Part shown: positions 26,486 through 37,009 of the stretch, piece by piece
How positions within the stretch are numbered: the stretch's first letter is position 1
How the letters are laid out: every line of letters begins with the position of its first letter
Source: Acidobacteriaceae bacterium
GTDB lineage: Bacteria; Acidobacteriota; Terriglobia; Terriglobales; Acidobacteriaceae
NCBI GenBank assembly: GCA_903642235.1
Contig: CAHJWL010000003.1
Coordinates: 62,001-126,000, forward strand
Reading direction: 5' to 3'
DNA: 64,000 bases
Translations under genes and position numbers: made by a program
Notes under the pieces: model-generated
Databases searched by the model: none
Told to the model about the DNA's origin: nothing
Seen by the model: the letters and a program-made list of their open reading frames with translations, nothing else

Positions 26486-28141
26486 ATGAGCCAAGCTATG
26501 AATCCCACCAGGTCGACGACCACCGCATGGGCCTCCCTTACCGCACACTTCGAAGCTATCAAAGACCGCACGCTGCGAGAGCTCTTCGATACAGATCCTG
26601 AGCGCGCGGCTCGCTACTCGCTCGAAGGGACAGGCCTCTTCGTCGACTTCTCCAAGAATCGAATCACAGACGAAACGTTGCAGCTCTTGCAAAGGCTGGC
26701 TAAAGAGTCGGGTCTGCGATCGAAGATCGACGCCATGTTCTCCGGCGAGAAGATCAACATCACAGAGAACCGCGCCGTTCTGCATGTCGCTCTGCGCGCG
26801 CCGAAAGGTGAAGCCATCATTGTCGATGGGGTGGACGTTGTGCCAGAGGTCCACGCTGTGCTCGACAAGATGAGCGGCTTCGCGGATCGCGTGCGATCAG
26901 GTGACTGGAAGGGCTTTACCGGCAAGCCGATCAAGACAGTGGTCAACGTGGGTATAGGCGGCTCGGATCTCGGCCCGGTCATGGCGTATGAGGCTCTTCG
27001 TCACTACAGTCAGCGCTCGCTTGCGTTCCGGTTCGTTTCAAATGTGGACGGGACAGACATCGCAGAGGCGACATACGACCTCGATCCAGAGACGACCCTC
27101 TTTCTGGTGGCTTCAAAGACCTTCACCACCCTCGAGACCATGACCAACGCGCACTCCGCCCGTACGTGGCTCCTTGAAAGTGCGAATGGCCTGAAGAACG
27201 AGAAGGCAGTTGCAAACCACTTCGTTGCCATCTCAACAAACGAAAAAGAGGTCGCGAAGTTCGGCATTGATACCGAGAATATGTTCGGGTTTTGGGACTG
27301 GGTTGGCGGCCGCTACTCCATGGATTCCGCGATCGGCCTCTCTACAATGCTTGCCATTGGCCCTGAAAAATTTCGTCAGATGCTCGCCGGCTTTCACGCC
27401 ATGGACGATCATTTCAGGACGGCTCCGTTCGAAGAGAATCTGCCGGTCATCATGGCTCTTCTCAGCATCTGGTACAACGACTTCTTCGGCGCGCAAACCG
27501 CTGCTGTGCTCCCGTACGAGCAGTACCTCAAACGTTTTCCGGCATACCTCCAGCAACTCACCATGGAGTCCAATGGCAAGCATGTGCAGCTTTCAGGCGA
27601 CCCCGTCACGCAGAACACGGGTGCCATCTATTGGGGAGAGCCCGGAACGAACGGTCAGCACAGCTTCTACCAATTGATTCATCAGGGAACCCGCCTGATC
27701 CCGTGTGACTTCATCGGGTTCTCGCGATCGCTGAACCCTATCGACACGCATCACGACATCTTGATCGCAAACGTCTTTGCACAGGCAGAGGCACTTGCCT
27801 TTGGAAAGACAGCCGAACAGGTCAAAGCAGAGGGGACGGCCGACTGGCTGGTGCCGCATCGTGTCTTTGAGGGAAATCGACCTTCGAATGTCATCCTTGC
27901 AAAGGAACTGACACCTGAGATTCTGGGAACTCTCGTGGCCCTTTATGAACACATCGTCTTCGTGCAGGGTGTCGTCTGGCAGATCGATTCCTTTGATCAG
28001 TGGGGCGTTGAACTTGGAAAGGTGCTGGCAAATCGGATCGTTCCAGAGTTGCAAGGCCAGGATGAGCTTAAGCACGACAGCTCAACCAACGCGCTCATCG
28101 AGCGCTATCGAAAGACCCGAAGCGAAAGCCGACCAGGATAG
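26486..28141 (+). CDS. pgi: Glucose-6-phosphate isomerase
   Basis: Pgi, 551 residues, interconverts glucose 6-phosphate and fructose 6-phosphate in glycolysis and gluconeogenesis. Signatures seen are [28 protein letters not shown] (phosphate-binding Ser/Thr), [33 protein letters not shown] (catalytic Glu and His) and, near the C-terminus, [19 protein letters not shown] with the ring-opening Lys. The length equals that of E. coli Pgi. A GATAAT box at 26410-26415 may be its -10 element. The gene converges with the kinase gene, 44 bases apart. It fits the glycogen genes upstream, since glucose 1-phosphate enters through the same pool. Confidence 0.96.
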   Translation: MSQAMNPTRSTTTAWASLTAHFEAIKDRTLRELFDTDPERAARYSLEGTGLFVDFSKNRITDETLQLLQRLAKESGLRSKIDAMFSGEKINITENRAVLHVALRAPKGEAIIVDGVDVVPEVHAVLDKMSGFADRVRSGDWKGFTGKPIKTVVNVGIGGSDLGPVMAYEALRHYSQRSLAFRFVSNVDGTDIAEATYDLDPETTLFLVASKTFTTLETMTNAHSARTWLLESANGLKNEKAVANHFVAISTNEKEVAKFGIDTENMFGFWDWVGGRYSMDSAIGLSTMLAIGPEKFRQMLAGFHAMDDHFRTAPFEENLPVIMALLSIWYNDFFGAQTAAVLPYEQYLKRFPAYLQQLTMESNGKHVQLSGDPVTQNTGAIYWGEPGTNGQHSFYQLIHQGTRLIPCDFIGFSRSLNPIDTHHDILIANVFAQAEALAFGKTAEQVKAEGTADWLVPHRVFEGNRPSNVILAKELTPEILGTLVALYEHIVFVQGVVWQIDSFDQWGVELGKVLANRIVPELQGQDELKHDSSTNALIERYRKTRSESRPG

Positions 28142-28185
28142 CGCAGCCGTGCTGTGACGTTCCTTCAAGAACTTTGCTGCCGGCG

Positions 28186-31100
28186 TCACCGAGCGCGTTG
28201 CTTCGCTCGTTGTGGGTGTGCTGCCGGAGACGACGGCAGCACGTCAGCGCTTGCCCACAGCACACGAAATCGATGCTCTGCCGCATTCGCTCCCTCAACA
28301 TCACCACGTGCCCTGAGCAGTTCCGCTAACTTCCGTTCGGCCAAGGGACCGACCGTGCTGTCAGCGAGAAGGTTGTAGCCACGGCGCCGTGCAGTCTGCT
28401 CAAAATCGAGCATCGCCTGATCATCCTGAGCGCCAAGGATATGAGCCATCCCACGAAGATATGTAGCCGTAGGTGAGGGATCGCGCTCACCTTCTACCTT
28501 GGAAAGAGCAGCGAGCGCCTGCATAGGCTGCTTGGCAAAGATCGCCTGCGCGCTGCGAAGAAGCGGCACCATCACGTCTGCCGTCGTCGTGTGCAGGTGC
28601 GCAGCCTCCAGGAGACGTGCTTCGGCTGCATCTGAGCCCTCCGCCTTCGCAGCCGGACAGAGTGCTTCCGCAAACGCGATATGAAAGGCTGCCGATCGTC
28701 CAAACGCCAGCAACTGGGCGTCATGCGTAAGCGCCGGGACATCGCTGCAGCGGTCGGCGAGAGCACGATCAAAGGCGGCCTGCGCCAGCATGCCGGCAGC
28801 AGCGCTGGCGGTCTCTGCGCGGCTCTTCGCCTGATCAACGCCGGCCCGCCAGGCCGTAAGACCCGCGCCAAAACGGCCTGCGTCATCCATCGTCAGGGCC
28901 TGCTGCACAACCGTCTCGGAGTCTGCTGGAGCTACCTGACTTGCCGCTGGCACTCCACTTAGATAGGCAGCGATCACCCTGCCGCAGTCACAGTGCAATC
29001 CAAGCTCGGAGGCCTTCGCATTGAGGGCGAGTGCGTCGCGAGATCGATCAAGACCAATCAGCGCATACGATGCCTCGGAGTACGCGGCGGCACTAAGGGG
29101 AAAGAGCCGATAGGCCATCTCCGCGGTTAGAAGAGCCTCAGTCATGTGGCCCTGCACGCGCATCACATGGGCCATCGCGATCAGCGCGACTTCGTCGTGC
29201 GGCCTCGCGTGCAGAAACTCTCGGGCAAGCAGGGTGGCCTTCGCCGGATCCTGCTCACTCAGCAGAGCAGCCGTGATCTGCGCCAGCGGCGCAATGCGAT
29301 CGCCAGTACGGTCCGACGCCGCGAGCGCACGTGCGGCATTCTGAGCAGCGGCGATCTCCGCGCCCTCCCTGTCATAAATCTCTGCCAGCCGAATCTCTGC
29401 CAACACAAAGTCCGGAGCCAAACCAACCGCTTCCTCGTAGAGCACGGAGGCACGAAGCTGGTCGCCCGTGGCAGCCGCGGTTTCAGCCTCAGCGAAAAGG
29501 GTCAACGCTCCGAGATTCTGTGTGGTCTGCTGTGCAAGAGGCGTCGGCAACTGCATCCGTGCACCCTGCACGTCTTCACCAAGACGAGCCCGGAGAGCCA
29601 GGCTCAGGCGAGTGACTGCTGCTGGCAGAGCGCCGGCCGTCGCGGCACTTTCCGAAAGGCTTCCCAGACGGTCGTTTGAGGCCACGTCCACAATATCCAG
29701 CCAAATCAGGTATCCCTCATCAGTCTTTAGAAGTTCACTGTAGAGATACGCGCGAGCGCCCAGTCGCTGAGCCGCAGCCCGCGGGCTCACCGTCTCCGGC
29801 GCGGCATGATCGGTGGCTGCCACCTGCTGTCGTCCGGCGGTCAGCGCCGCTAGCCCCAGCCAGCGCAGATTGGATCTCTGGCTCAACTCAATCTCAAGAC
29901 CTTCCCCGACGACACCATCAAGAGTCTTGTCTCCCGTGCGGTTCTGAGCAGGAGCGAGGAGGACCATGTCCTTCGGACCGAGAACAATCTGACCGAAGCT
30001 GCCTGACCGCAGGAGGTAGATGCCGACTCCAACCAGCAGCACCGTAAGCAGGCCAGCACTTAGAAGCCACGTCCGCAGCCTGGTCGGGGCTGCTCGAGCG
30101 GGCGCGACCGGGATTGCCGCAGGTGCCCGCTTGCTTGCAGACCGATGCTGCGGGTCGCTCTGCAGCGGGAGTGCCGGCTCCTGGGGTGGGGTGATCCGAA
30201 CGTTGGCTGAGACAGATCCACCTTTCGTTGCCGAAGGATCTTGGGTCAGCTCTGTCTCAGGAGTGGCTACGCTGCTCACTCCCTCTGCGGGCAAAGGATC
30301 GACCGAAGATGTCCTCGCCGTGGACGAGGGTACGACGCCCTCGGTCTCATCCGGAGAGGGTCCACCCACAGCAGCATCTCTCGTTCCGGAGGCAGGCTGG
30401 TCCTGAAAGCCCGGAGCTTCTCCTGCCGAGCTCTCACCTCCTGCTGTTGAGGTCTCTGCTGTGTCGGGCAGCAGAGGTACACTTGCGCCGGATGTTAGAG
30501 CGGATGCCTCATCAGGCGCCTGGCCCGGTTTCTGCTCCTCGGGCGAGACTCTGCCGGGGTTCGAAGTTCTGGAGATGGAGACGTCCCGCGGCCGGCTCTC
30601 GGGCGTTGGCATCCGTTTCGGCCGAAAGAAGTCCTGGTCCTCAAACGCTCCTGGCATCTCTTGCGTAGATCCTCGTGGCACACCGGAGTCTTCGTGCTCT
30701 GGAGGACTTTTAGGGCGGAGCTGCCTGTGCCGTCTCGCGATCGGATCGGCAGAGGGCACAAGAGGAACGTCCGGGCGGGGCAGCTTGCGTAGCCAGTCTC
30801 CTTCACCGCGGCTTGCGAGCTTGCGCAGCGCCTCCTCCACATCACGCGCATTCTGGTACCGCTCGGATCTGTCCTTCAGCAGAAGCCGCATGATGATCCG
30901 TTCCACCTCGCGCGGGATGGTGACGTTCCAAGTGCGGATCGGACCTGGAGCCTCGCTCAGCAGGGACTGAAAAGCGAGTGCTGTCGTGGCTCCGCGAAAG
31001 GGTATCCGACGTGTCGCCATCTCATACATCACGATGCCGAGTGAGAAGAGATCGGAGCGCGTGTCCAGGTGCTCGCCCCTCGCCTGCTCAGGCGACATAT

Positions 31101-31662
31101 ACGCCAGCGTTCCCACGGTTGATCCTGCCGAGGTCAGCTCAAGAGCGCGCGAGTCACGGCCGCTGCGTAAAGCCATTGAGACCTTGGCCAGCCCAAAGTC
31201 CAGTACCTTGACCTGCCGCTCTGTCCCACTCTTACCCTGAAGGAAGATGTTGGCGGGCTTGATATCGCGATGCACGATGCCCTTCGCGTGCGCAGCCGAG
31301 AGAGCCTGCGCGATCTCCGAACCGAAGCGCACAATCTCCTCCGACGAGCAGGCTCCCTGCGCAATCCGCTCCTTGAGCGTGTTGCCCTCGAGGATTTCCA
31401 TCACCAGATAGGGTTCGCCGTCCTGTTCGCCCATATCGAAGATCGTGCAGATGTGGGGATGGTTGAGAGCGGAAGCCGCACGCGCCTCCAGGAGAAAACG
31501 CTGGCGCATCCCGGGTGCCTGAAACTCATCATGAAGCAGCTTGACAGCGACCTCTCGGTGAAGCCGATCATCCCAGGCCCGAAAGACGATACCCATGCCA
31601 CCGCCGCCCAGCTTGCCCAGGATTTCGTAGGGTCCGAACTTATGTCCGACTTCGGGAAGCAT
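28186..31662 (-). CDS. Pkn-type Ser/Thr protein kinase with C-terminal TPR repeats
   Basis: 1158 residues. Residues 10-275 are a Hanks-type kinase with the complete motif set: [20 protein letters not shown] (Lys), [18 protein letters not shown] and [14 protein letters not shown]. Next comes a Pro/Ser-rich linker to about 525, one membrane segment near 540-560 ([19 protein letters not shown]), and an extracytoplasmic part of about 590 residues. That part opens with an ADP-sugar-like/TolB-type segment ([17 protein letters not shown]) and continues as Ala-rich helical TPR-like repeats. This layout is frequent in acidobacteria, where the TPR part probably senses a ligand or protein. GGAGAG precedes the ATG. 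Targets are unknown. Confidence 0.88.
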   Translation of the reverse strand: MLPEVGHKFGPYEILGKLGGGGMGIVFRAWDDRLHREVAVKLLHDEFQAPGMRQRFLLEARAASALNHPHICTIFDMGEQDGEPYLVMEILEGNTLKERIAQGACSSEEIVRFGSEIAQALSAAHAKGIVHRDIKPANIFLQGKSGTERQVKVLDFGLAKVSMALRSGRDSRALELTSAGSTVGTLAYMSPEQARGEHLDTRSDLFSLGIVMYEMATRRIPFRGATTALAFQSLLSEAPGPIRTWNVTIPREVERIIMRLLLKDRSERYQNARDVEEALRKLASRGEGDWLRKLPRPDVPLVPSADPIARRHRQLRPKSPPEHEDSGVPRGSTQEMPGAFEDQDFFRPKRMPTPESRPRDVSISRTSNPGRVSPEEQKPGQAPDEASALTSGASVPLLPDTAETSTAGGESSAGEAPGFQDQPASGTRDAAVGGPSPDETEGVVPSSTARTSSVDPLPAEGVSSVATPETELTQDPSATKGGSVSANVRITPPQEPALPLQSDPQHRSASKRAPAAIPVAPARAAPTRLRTWLLSAGLLTVLLVGVGIYLLRSGSFGQIVLGPKDMVLLAPAQNRTGDKTLDGVVGEGLEIELSQRSNLRWLGLAALTAGRQQVAATDHAAPETVSPRAAAQRLGARAYLYSELLKTDEGYLIWLDIVDVASNDRLGSLSESAATAGALPAAVTRLSLALRARLGEDVQGARMQLPTPLAQQTTQNLGALTLFAEAETAAATGDQLRASVLYEEAVGLAPDFVLAEIRLAEIYDREGAEIAAAQNAARALAASDRTGDRIAPLAQITAALLSEQDPAKATLLAREFLHARPHDEVALIAMAHVMRVQGHMTEALLTAEMAYRLFPLSAAAYSEASYALIGLDRSRDALALNAKASELGLHCDCGRVIAAYLSGVPAASQVAPADSETVVQQALTMDDAGRFGAGLTAWRAGVDQAKSRAETASAAAGMLAQAAFDRALADRCSDVPALTHDAQLLAFGRSAAFHIAFAEALCPAAKAEGSDAAEARLLEAAHLHTTTADVMVPLLRSAQAIFAKQPMQALAALSKVEGERDPSPTATYLRGMAHILGAQDDQAMLDFEQTARRRGYNLLADSTVGPLAERKLAELLRARGDVEGANAAEHRFRVLWASADVLPSSPAAHPQRAKQRAR

Positions 31663-31875
31663 GGCCGCTCTCCACTCACCGTCGCGGCTCTGATAGGGAC
31701 GCAGACATACCAGGCCAGATCGGCGTCTCTGAGAATACGACGAAGATCACGACTCCGGCGTGGACGGGAGAGTTGAGGAGTTTGCACGGAGGTACTACTC
31801 TGGTCGTCTGAAGCAAGCATTCCGCGCGAACCTTCATCAGTCCACAAAGGTCCACAACCATCAGGAGGAGAGATC

Positions 31876-32619
31876 GTGCACCTTCCCTGCCGGGGTCGGC
31901 AGACATTGCTGCTGGACGCGGATGACACGCTGTGGGAGAACAACATCCTCTTCGAAAAGGCGATCGCCGCCTTTATTTCTTTGCTGGATCACGCCTCGCA
32001 TTCCCCGGCCGAGGTGCGGGAGCACCTGAACAGGGTAGAGCTTCAGACCATTGCCGAACGCGGCTATGGTACTGAGAGCTTTCGAGTCTCTCTGGTCCGC
32101 TGCTTTGAGGAACTCTCTTCCGCACCGCCTACTCGAGAGCAGCACGACAGCATCATGCGCTGTGTTGATGCCATCGTAGCTGCAGAGATACGTCTCATTG
32201 ACGGTGTCAGGGAGGCTCTGGAGACGCTTGCTCAGGAGCATCGATTGATCCTGGTCACCAAGGGAAATCGGCTTGAGCAGCTGGAAAAGCTGGAGCGCTC
32301 GGGTCTGGCTCCGCTTTTCACGGCGGCCGAGGTCCTCGAAGAAAAGACCGCAGACGCCTACAAAGAGATCGGTCGCCGCTATCTGTGCCCTGCAGGCTGC
32401 ACGTGGATGATCGGCAACAGTCCACACTCGGATATCAATCCGGCACTTGCGGCCGGGTTTCACGCCGTCTTTATCCCACACGCGAATACCTGGATGCTCG
32501 AGGACGAAGATCTCGAAGAGCCACCGCCGCCCCAGCATCTGCTGCGTCTGGAGCGGCTCGGCGATCTGCCGCAGCATCTGCTACACCTGCTGCGAGAGGA
32601 GACCACGGACGGCCGGTGA
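31876..32619 (+). CDS. HAD-family hydrolase
   Basis: A 247-residue HAD phosphatase with motif I TLLLDADDTLWENN, a helical cap domain, motif II LVTKGN, and motif IV WMIGNSPHSDINPALAAG. The family resembles YjjG/GS1-type hydrolases. The start is GTG at 31876, supported by a very strong AGGAGGAG 5 bases upstream, and conserved sequence begins within 10 residues. It is divergent from the kinase gene across 213 bases and is followed by tRNA-Leu. The substrate cannot be predicted; it is probably a housekeeping nucleotide or sugar phosphatase. Confidence 0.8.
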   Translation: MHLPCRGRQTLLLDADDTLWENNILFEKAIAAFISLLDHASHSPAEVREHLNRVELQTIAERGYGTESFRVSLVRCFEELSSAPPTREQHDSIMRCVDAIVAAEIRLIDGVREALETLAQEHRLILVTKGNRLEQLEKLERSGLAPLFTAAEVLEEKTADAYKEIGRRYLCPAGCTWMIGNSPHSDINPALAAGFHAVFIPHANTWMLEDEDLEEPPPPQHLLRLERLGDLPQHLLHLLREETTDGR

Positions 32620-32634
32620 GTCGGGAGTGAATGC

Positions 32635-32640
32635 TATACT
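32635..32640 (+). promoter_or_regulatory. Putative -10 box of tRNA-Leu
   Basis: TATACT lies 60 bases before the tRNA; a matching -35 box is not convincing. The HAD stop is only 16 bases upstream, so read-through is also possible. Confidence 0.35.
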
Positions 32641-32700
32641 CAACCTCGGATTGTCCGTTACGCCTGCGCCACTCTGCTTTCAGCTGGGGACAGGATACAG

Positions 32701-32785
32701 GCGGAGGTGGCGAAATTGGCAGACGCACTAGCTTGAGGTGCTAGCGCCGCAAGGCATAGGGGTTCAAGTCCCCTCCTCCGCACCA
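32701..32785 (+). tRNA. tRNA-Leu (anticodon GAG)
   Basis: An 85-base class II tRNA. The acceptor arms GCGGAGG (32701-32707) and CCTCCGC (32775-32781) pair fully, followed by the discriminator A and an encoded CCA (32783-32785). The anticodon stem CTAGC/GCTAG encloses TTGAGGT, giving anticodon GAG, which reads CUC and CUU. The long variable arm and the T-loop GGTTCAAGTCC fit tRNA-Leu. Confidence 0.96.
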
Positions 32786-32850
32786 ATCCAACAGATTTCC
32801 TCCTCAAAATGCTCCCGCAATCCAGTGCGATCGGGAGCGGAGCTTACCGC

Positions 32851-33150
32851 ATGATCACGCTTCTTGTTATCGTCCATGTCATCGTCTGTCTCTTCCTGAT
32901 CGGCGTGGTTCTGCTGCAGCAGGGCAAGTCAGCTGACCTCGCGGCAGCCTTTGGTGGCCAGGGTTCACAGACCGCATTCGGACCGCGCGGAGCAGCAAAC
33001 CTGCTCACCAAGATGACGACGTGGTCGGCAATCCTCTTCATGCTCATCTCGATCGCCTTGACCATTCTTCTGGCGCGCAACTCGGGCAACGACCACTCCG
33101 TTCTCTCTGGAACTGCTCCGACCAAGCAATCCGCACCCGCAAAGAAATAG
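32851..33150 (+). CDS. secG: Preprotein translocase subunit SecG
   Basis: A 99-residue inner-membrane protein, the auxiliary subunit of the SecYEG channel. Two membrane helices, residues 2-22 ([21 protein letters not shown]) and about 55-75, frame the conserved loop [14 protein letters not shown] and [14 protein letters not shown]. The ATG at 32851 starts directly at the first helix, as in other SecG proteins; an ATG at 32809 in frame adds 14 residues without similarity. A strong hairpin terminator follows the stop codon. Placement next to tRNA-Leu is common in many bacteria. Confidence 0.92.
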   Translation: MITLLVIVHVIVCLFLIGVVLLQQGKSADLAAAFGGQGSQTAFGPRGAANLLTKMTTWSAILFMLISIALTILLARNSGNDHSVLSGTAPTKQSAPAKK

Positions 33151-33170
33151 ATCTAAACTTAGTCAGAAGT

Positions 33171-33197
33171 AAAGGGCGCGCCGTGAGCGCGCCCTTT
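33171..33197 (+). terminator. Terminator behind secG
   Basis: The 11-base arms AAAGGGCGCGC (33171-33181) and GCGCGCCCTTT (33187-33197) enclose CGTGA, and the T-rich end GCTTTGCC follows. It begins 20 bases after the secG stop, and the A/T ends of the stem suggest a rho-independent terminator. Confidence 0.85.
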
Positions 33198-33231
33198 GCT
33201 TTGCCTCTGCGCCTGCTGAAAGAGGTCACCC

Positions 33232-33864
33232 ATGATTCACGAAGTCTTTCCGGTAGGCGTGCTGCGCTGCAACTGTTCTGTGCTGGGCGATTCAAGCAGC
33301 CGGGAAGCAATCGTGGTGGACCCGGGTGCGGACGTAGCCGGCATTCTTGGCCGCGTTGCCGCCCACGGTCTGAAGATCAAACAGATCATCGTGACGCACG
33401 CCCACATCGATCACATCGCCGGTGCGCTGACTCTGCAACAGAGCACGGGCGCACCCGTTCTCTACAATCAGGCCGACCTTCCCTTGGTCGCCATGATGGA
33501 GGTGCAGGCAGGATGGATCGGCGTTCCGACACCAGAGGTCAAACCGCCGGACGCAAGCCTTGAGCATGGAGCCGCCTTCGGTGTAGCGGGTCTCAGCGGA
33601 ACGGTACTGCACACCCCCGGTCACACACCGGGAAGTCTCTGCCTCTACATCCCGCAGCACAGGCTTCTGCTCGCGGGAGACACTCTGTTCGCCGGCAGCG
33701 TCGGTCGAACCGACCTTCCCGGTGGAGACATGGCCACGCTCTTACGATCCATACACACGCACCTGCTGCCGCTGCCGGAGGCGACGCAGGTCGTTCCAGG
33801 TCATGGACCCTCAACCACGATCGGCGCGGAGGCACAGGACAATCCTTTCCTCCAGAAGATTTAG
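33232..33864 (+). CDS. Metallo-beta-lactamase-fold hydrolase (glyoxalase II-like)
   Basis: A 210-residue cytosolic metallo-hydrolase with the metal motif THAHIDHIAG (HxHxDH), the second ligand region HTPGHTPGSLC, and AGDTLFAGSVGRTDLPGG with the bridging Asp. The last metal His lies in VVPGHGPSTTIG. The short form without a C-terminal helical domain resembles YcbL-type glyoxalase II proteins, which hydrolyse S-lactoylglutathione or related thioesters. AGAGG precedes the ATG. It is set apart from secG by the terminator and ends 10 bases from the aminotransferase stop. Confidence 0.88.
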   Translation: MIHEVFPVGVLRCNCSVLGDSSSREAIVVDPGADVAGILGRVAAHGLKIKQIIVTHAHIDHIAGALTLQQSTGAPVLYNQADLPLVAMMEVQAGWIGVPTPEVKPPDASLEHGAAFGVAGLSGTVLHTPGHTPGSLCLYIPQHRLLLAGDTLFAGSVGRTDLPGGDMATLLRSIHTHLLPLPEATQVVPGHGPSTTIGAEAQDNPFLQKI

Positions 33865-33874
33865 GCAGCTGGCT

Positions 33875-35053
33875 TCAGGCCCGGGTCTCTAGTAACCTCC
33901 GCAGCCGCTCGACTGCCTGCTGCATCGTCTCTCGCGGAACAATCAGGCTGAGCACCACGCTGCCGGCTTCACGCAGTCCATAGAAGTGCGCCGGATGGGT
34001 CAAGATCCCGGCATCGCGTAGAGTCGCATAGGCGGTTTGCTGCTCAAAGAGGCGCGGCAGGCGCAGAATTGCACTCCATCCAGCCGAAACTTCATAAAGC
34101 GCAAGCACTCCGCCCCTGAGCAGAGCAAGATTGCCGGCGATCCGGCAGCGGATCTCACGCTGCAGCGCTGGAGCATCGTCCAGCCAGTGCGGTAAAGCCA
34201 GCTGTGCCGGTGTATTCACTGAAAGAAAGGTATCCGCAATCACATCGAGACGCGCGAGGGCCTCGATGCACTCGCGGTCCGGACCGCGCACCACCATCCA
34301 TCCCAGCTTCATCTGAGGCAGAGCGGCGATCTTGCTGAGACCGCTCAACACAAAAGTCAAAGCAGGCGCTGGACCCTGCGCGAAGCTTGGCAGCCTTGCT
34401 GTCGGATCATGCGGGAAGTCCAGAAAGACCTCATCGATGATAAGGCTCAGCTCATGACGGACGCAAAGCCCGTAAAGTTGCTCGCGCTCTTCCGGTGGAA
34501 CGGGATGCCCGGTCGGATTGTTCGGATGAACGACAACGATCGCCCGGGTGCGCGACGTAATCGCCCGTTCGAGCTCTGCTATATCAATCCACCAGCCATA
34601 ATCGTAAAAGAGCGGATAGGAACGAAGCGATACATCAGCCAGATCGGCCAGATAGCCGAAGAGCGGATAACTCGGCTGTGCGACCAGAACCTCATCCCCC
34701 GCGTCACAAAGAAGGCGGAAGAGATGACCGTACGACTCGCTGGTGCTCGCCGTCAGCAGAATCTGTTCGGGTGACACGGCCGCGGCGTGATCCGCGTAAT
34801 ACCTGGCTATCGCCTTCCGCGCCGAGAGCAGACCTTTCGAGTCCGGCGCGTACTGCAGAGTACGCAGGTCCTGCAGCGGAGTCAGTATCTCGGCCGCATC
34901 GAGGTTCAAGCCGCAAGCTGTGGGATTCGACACGGTAAGATCCAGCAGCGAGACGTCTGCGCTCAGGCGGAAGCTATCCTGCAGCTCGCTTGCGGAGCGA
35001 TCCCATGCGGTTCGCCGCGCAAATCGGCTTCGCTCCTCGAGGGACTCGCTCAC
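33875..35053 (-). CDS. Class I/II PLP-dependent aminotransferase
   Basis: A 392-residue fold-type-I aminotransferase. PLP contacts are visible: ILLTASTSESYGHL, VVHPNNPTGHP (Asn-Pro-x-Gly), IIDEVFLDF (Asp for the pyridine N), and LSGLSKIAALPQMKLGW with the Schiff-base Lys. The closest well-known groups are AspC-like and alanine/valine aminotransferases; the amino donor cannot be assigned. The start is GTG at 35053: an ATG overlapping it is immediately followed by a stop. A TAGCAT box lies 6 bases before the GTG and there is no Shine-Dalgarno, which suggests a leaderless mRNA. Confidence 0.85.
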   Translation of the reverse strand: MSESLEERSRFARRTAWDRSASELQDSFRLSADVSLLDLTVSNPTACGLNLDAAEILTPLQDLRTLQYAPDSKGLLSARKAIARYYADHAAAVSPEQILLTASTSESYGHLFRLLCDAGDEVLVAQPSYPLFGYLADLADVSLRSYPLFYDYGWWIDIAELERAITSRTRAIVVVHPNNPTGHPVPPEEREQLYGLCVRHELSLIIDEVFLDFPHDPTARLPSFAQGPAPALTFVLSGLSKIAALPQMKLGWMVVRGPDRECIEALARLDVIADTFLSVNTPAQLALPHWLDDAPALQREIRCRIAGNLALLRGGVLALYEVSAGWSAILRLPRLFEQQTAYATLRDAGILTHPAHFYGLREAGSVVLSLIVPRETMQQAVERLRRLLETRA

Positions 35054-35059
35054 ATCTCT

Positions 35060-35065
35060 ATGCTA
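35060..35065 (-). promoter_or_regulatory. Putative -10 box, leaderless start of the aminotransferase gene
   Basis: On the minus strand TAGCAT is followed by AGAGAT and then the GTG start at 35053. A six-base spacing would place the transcript start on the start codon. Confidence 0.45.
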
Positions 35066-35112
35066 CCCGCGTGATCGCAGCCGCCCAGGCACAGGACCTA
35101 CAATAGAAGGCG

Positions 35113-35787
35113 ATGAACGACGCCACGATCAGTCAAGCCCCATCCTCGCCTCTAAGTGAACCAGTGGAGATTCGAGCGGTCTGCTTCGATTATGGCCAGG
35201 TGCTCTCGCAAGGGCCGAACGCCGCCGCATGGGAGCGCATGCGCAGGACAGTCGGTGGGTCTCCAGAGCTCTTCCACAAAGCGTACTGGGATCCTCGGCA
35301 CGACTATGATCGCGGAACGCTCAGTGGCACAGAGTTCTGGCATCATGTGGCACGCACTGTCGGCCATTCCGGGTTAAGCGACTCCGAGCTCGAGACGCTG
35401 TATCAGAGCGATATTGATTTATGGACAGACCTGAATGAACCCATGGTCGCCTGGGCGCGATCGCTGCATCAGCGTGGCATGCGCACCGGCATCCTGTCGA
35501 ACATCGGCGATCGCATGGAGAGTGGCATACGCCAGAGCTTTGACTGGATCGGAGGCTTTCACCACTGCACCTGGTCCCACCGGTTGAAGATGGCGAAGCC
35601 CGAGCTGGCTATCTACCGCCATGCCGCAGAGGGTCTTGAGACTCCCGCGAAGCACATCCTTTTCATTGACGATCGTGAGGAGAACATTGATGCGGCGCGC
35701 GCTGTCGGAATGACCGCCCTTCGCTACTCCACGCACGAAATGTTCCTGAGCGAGATGCATCGATTAGGGCTGGATCAACTGCTCTAG
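35113..35787 (+). CDS. HAD-family hydrolase (IA type)
   Basis: A 224-residue HAD protein with a cap between motifs I and II. Motif I is AVCFDYGQVLSQG (nucleophile Asp; the usual second Asp is Gly, as in the FDxGGVL subgroup related to epoxide-hydrolase N-domains and YihX), motif II is GILSNIG, and motif IV is ILFIDDREENIDAARAVGM. It may be a haloacid-dehalogenase-like or sugar phosphatase (YihX hydrolyses glucose 1-phosphate). TACAAT lies 8 bases before the ATG and an AAGG just before it. It is divergent from the aminotransferase gene with only 59 bases between. Confidence 0.82.
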   Translation: MNDATISQAPSSPLSEPVEIRAVCFDYGQVLSQGPNAAAWERMRRTVGGSPELFHKAYWDPRHDYDRGTLSGTEFWHHVARTVGHSGLSDSELETLYQSDIDLWTDLNEPMVAWARSLHQRGMRTGILSNIGDRMESGIRQSFDWIGGFHHCTWSHRLKMAKPELAIYRHAAEGLETPAKHILFIDDREENIDAARAVGMTALRYSTHEMFLSEMHRLGLDQLL

Positions 35788-35796
35788 ACGTCACCC

Positions 35797-36957
35797 TTAC
35801 AGTGCGGCGGCAGACCGTGTGAGCGGAATTGCAACCTGCTCGACGATCTCGATCCCAAAGCCCTGCAGCGCAGGAACGTGCGTCGGTGTGTTGGTCAGGA
35901 GGCGAATCTTGCAGACACCAAGATCCGAAAGGATCTGTCCGCCAAGACCGACCTGCCGCAAGGTTCGTTCTCGACGATCCTCCCGGTCACGTGCCTCACG
36001 GTGCAGCACAATACGGTTCGGCTGCACCGACTGATCGATGCCAAAGCCTTTCGTTCCGGTATGCAGGTAGACCAACGCACCGCGGCCGGCCTCCGCGATG
36101 AACCGTAAGGACGCGTCCACAATTGATCGGCAATCACAGAGTGTCGTTCCAAAGACGTCTCCTGCCAGGCAGTGGGTATGCACCCGCACAGGAACAGCAT
36201 CCTTCTTTCCGTCTGCGCCGGCAGTCGCGACATCGCCATACACCATCGCCACGTGGGACTCACCGCCCTCCACCTCGCTCTCATACGCGATCATGCGGAA
36301 GTCGCCATAGCTCGTCGGCACCAGAGATTCGGCGACCCGGCGAATATATCGTTCATGCTGCAGACGGTAGCGGATCAGGTCGGCGACAGTGACCATCTTC
36401 AAGCCATGCACGTCGCAAAACTTCGCCAGGTCCGGCACCCGCGCCATGGTACCGTCCTCGTTCATAATTTCGCAGATCACGCCCGCGGGAATCAGACCGG
36501 CCATGCGCGCGAGATCAACCGACGCCTCTGTCTGTCCGGCCCGCACCAGAACTCCACCGCGGCGTGCGCGCAGGGGAAAGATATGACCCGGCCGCGCCAG
36601 ATCGAAGGCAGTGGACGCAGGATCAATCGCCACCTGGATCGTGCGGGCACGATCTCCCGCGGAGATACCTGTGGTTACACCTTCGCGTGCCTCAATGGTC
36701 TCTGTAAAGGCAGTTCCAAAACGTGAGGTGTTGTCCTGGGTCATGGGCCCGAGGTGCAGGTAATCGGCGCGCTCTTCGGTCAGGGTAAGGCAGATGAGCC
36801 CCCGCCCGAACCTTGCCATGAAATTGATAGCTTCCGGCGTAACGAACTCGGCCGCAAGTGTCAGGTCCCCTTCATTCTCGCGGTCCTCGTCATCGACTAC
36901 GACCACCATGCGGCCGGCCGCCATATCAGCAAGAGCCTCCTCGACGTCAGCAAACAT
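35797..36957 (-). CDS. ribBA: RibBA-type riboflavin biosynthesis protein with atypical GTP cyclohydrolase II half
   Basis: 386 residues. Residues 1-200 are a normal 3,4-dihydroxy-2-butanone 4-phosphate synthase: [11 protein letters not shown] near residue 22, [20 protein letters not shown] and RPGHIFPL. Residues 206-386 follow GTP cyclohydrolase II, with the zinc cysteines kept ([15 protein letters not shown]) and [13 protein letters not shown]. However, the hallmark RQEGRGIGL is replaced by [10 protein letters not shown] near residue 298, and the stretch carrying the catalytic Tyr/Asp/Arg is rearranged ([17 protein letters not shown]). The second half may be inactive or altered. AAAGGAAG precedes the ATG. 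No FMN riboswitch fits in the 52 bases upstream. Confidence 0.88.
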   Translation of the reverse strand: MFADVEEALADMAAGRMVVVVDDEDRENEGDLTLAAEFVTPEAINFMARFGRGLICLTLTEERADYLHLGPMTQDNTSRFGTAFTETIEAREGVTTGISAGDRARTIQVAIDPASTAFDLARPGHIFPLRARRGGVLVRAGQTEASVDLARMAGLIPAGVICEIMNEDGTMARVPDLAKFCDVHGLKMVTVADLIRYRLQHERYIRRVAESLVPTSYGDFRMIAYESEVEGGESHVAMVYGDVATAGADGKKDAVPVRVHTHCLAGDVFGTTLCDCRSIVDASLRFIAEAGRGALVYLHTGTKGFGIDQSVQPNRIVLHREARDREDRRERTLRQVGLGGQILSDLGVCKIRLLTNTPTHVPALQGFGIEIVEQVAIPLTRSAAAL

Positions 36958-37009
36958 GACAGCTTCCTTTCAGAGGACGGCTTCACTGAGGCAACTGGTG
37001 GTGCCCACT

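Noticed and set aside
36958..37009. FMN riboswitch in front of ribBA
   Set aside because: Only 52 bases are available and none of the conserved RFN helices is recognisable.
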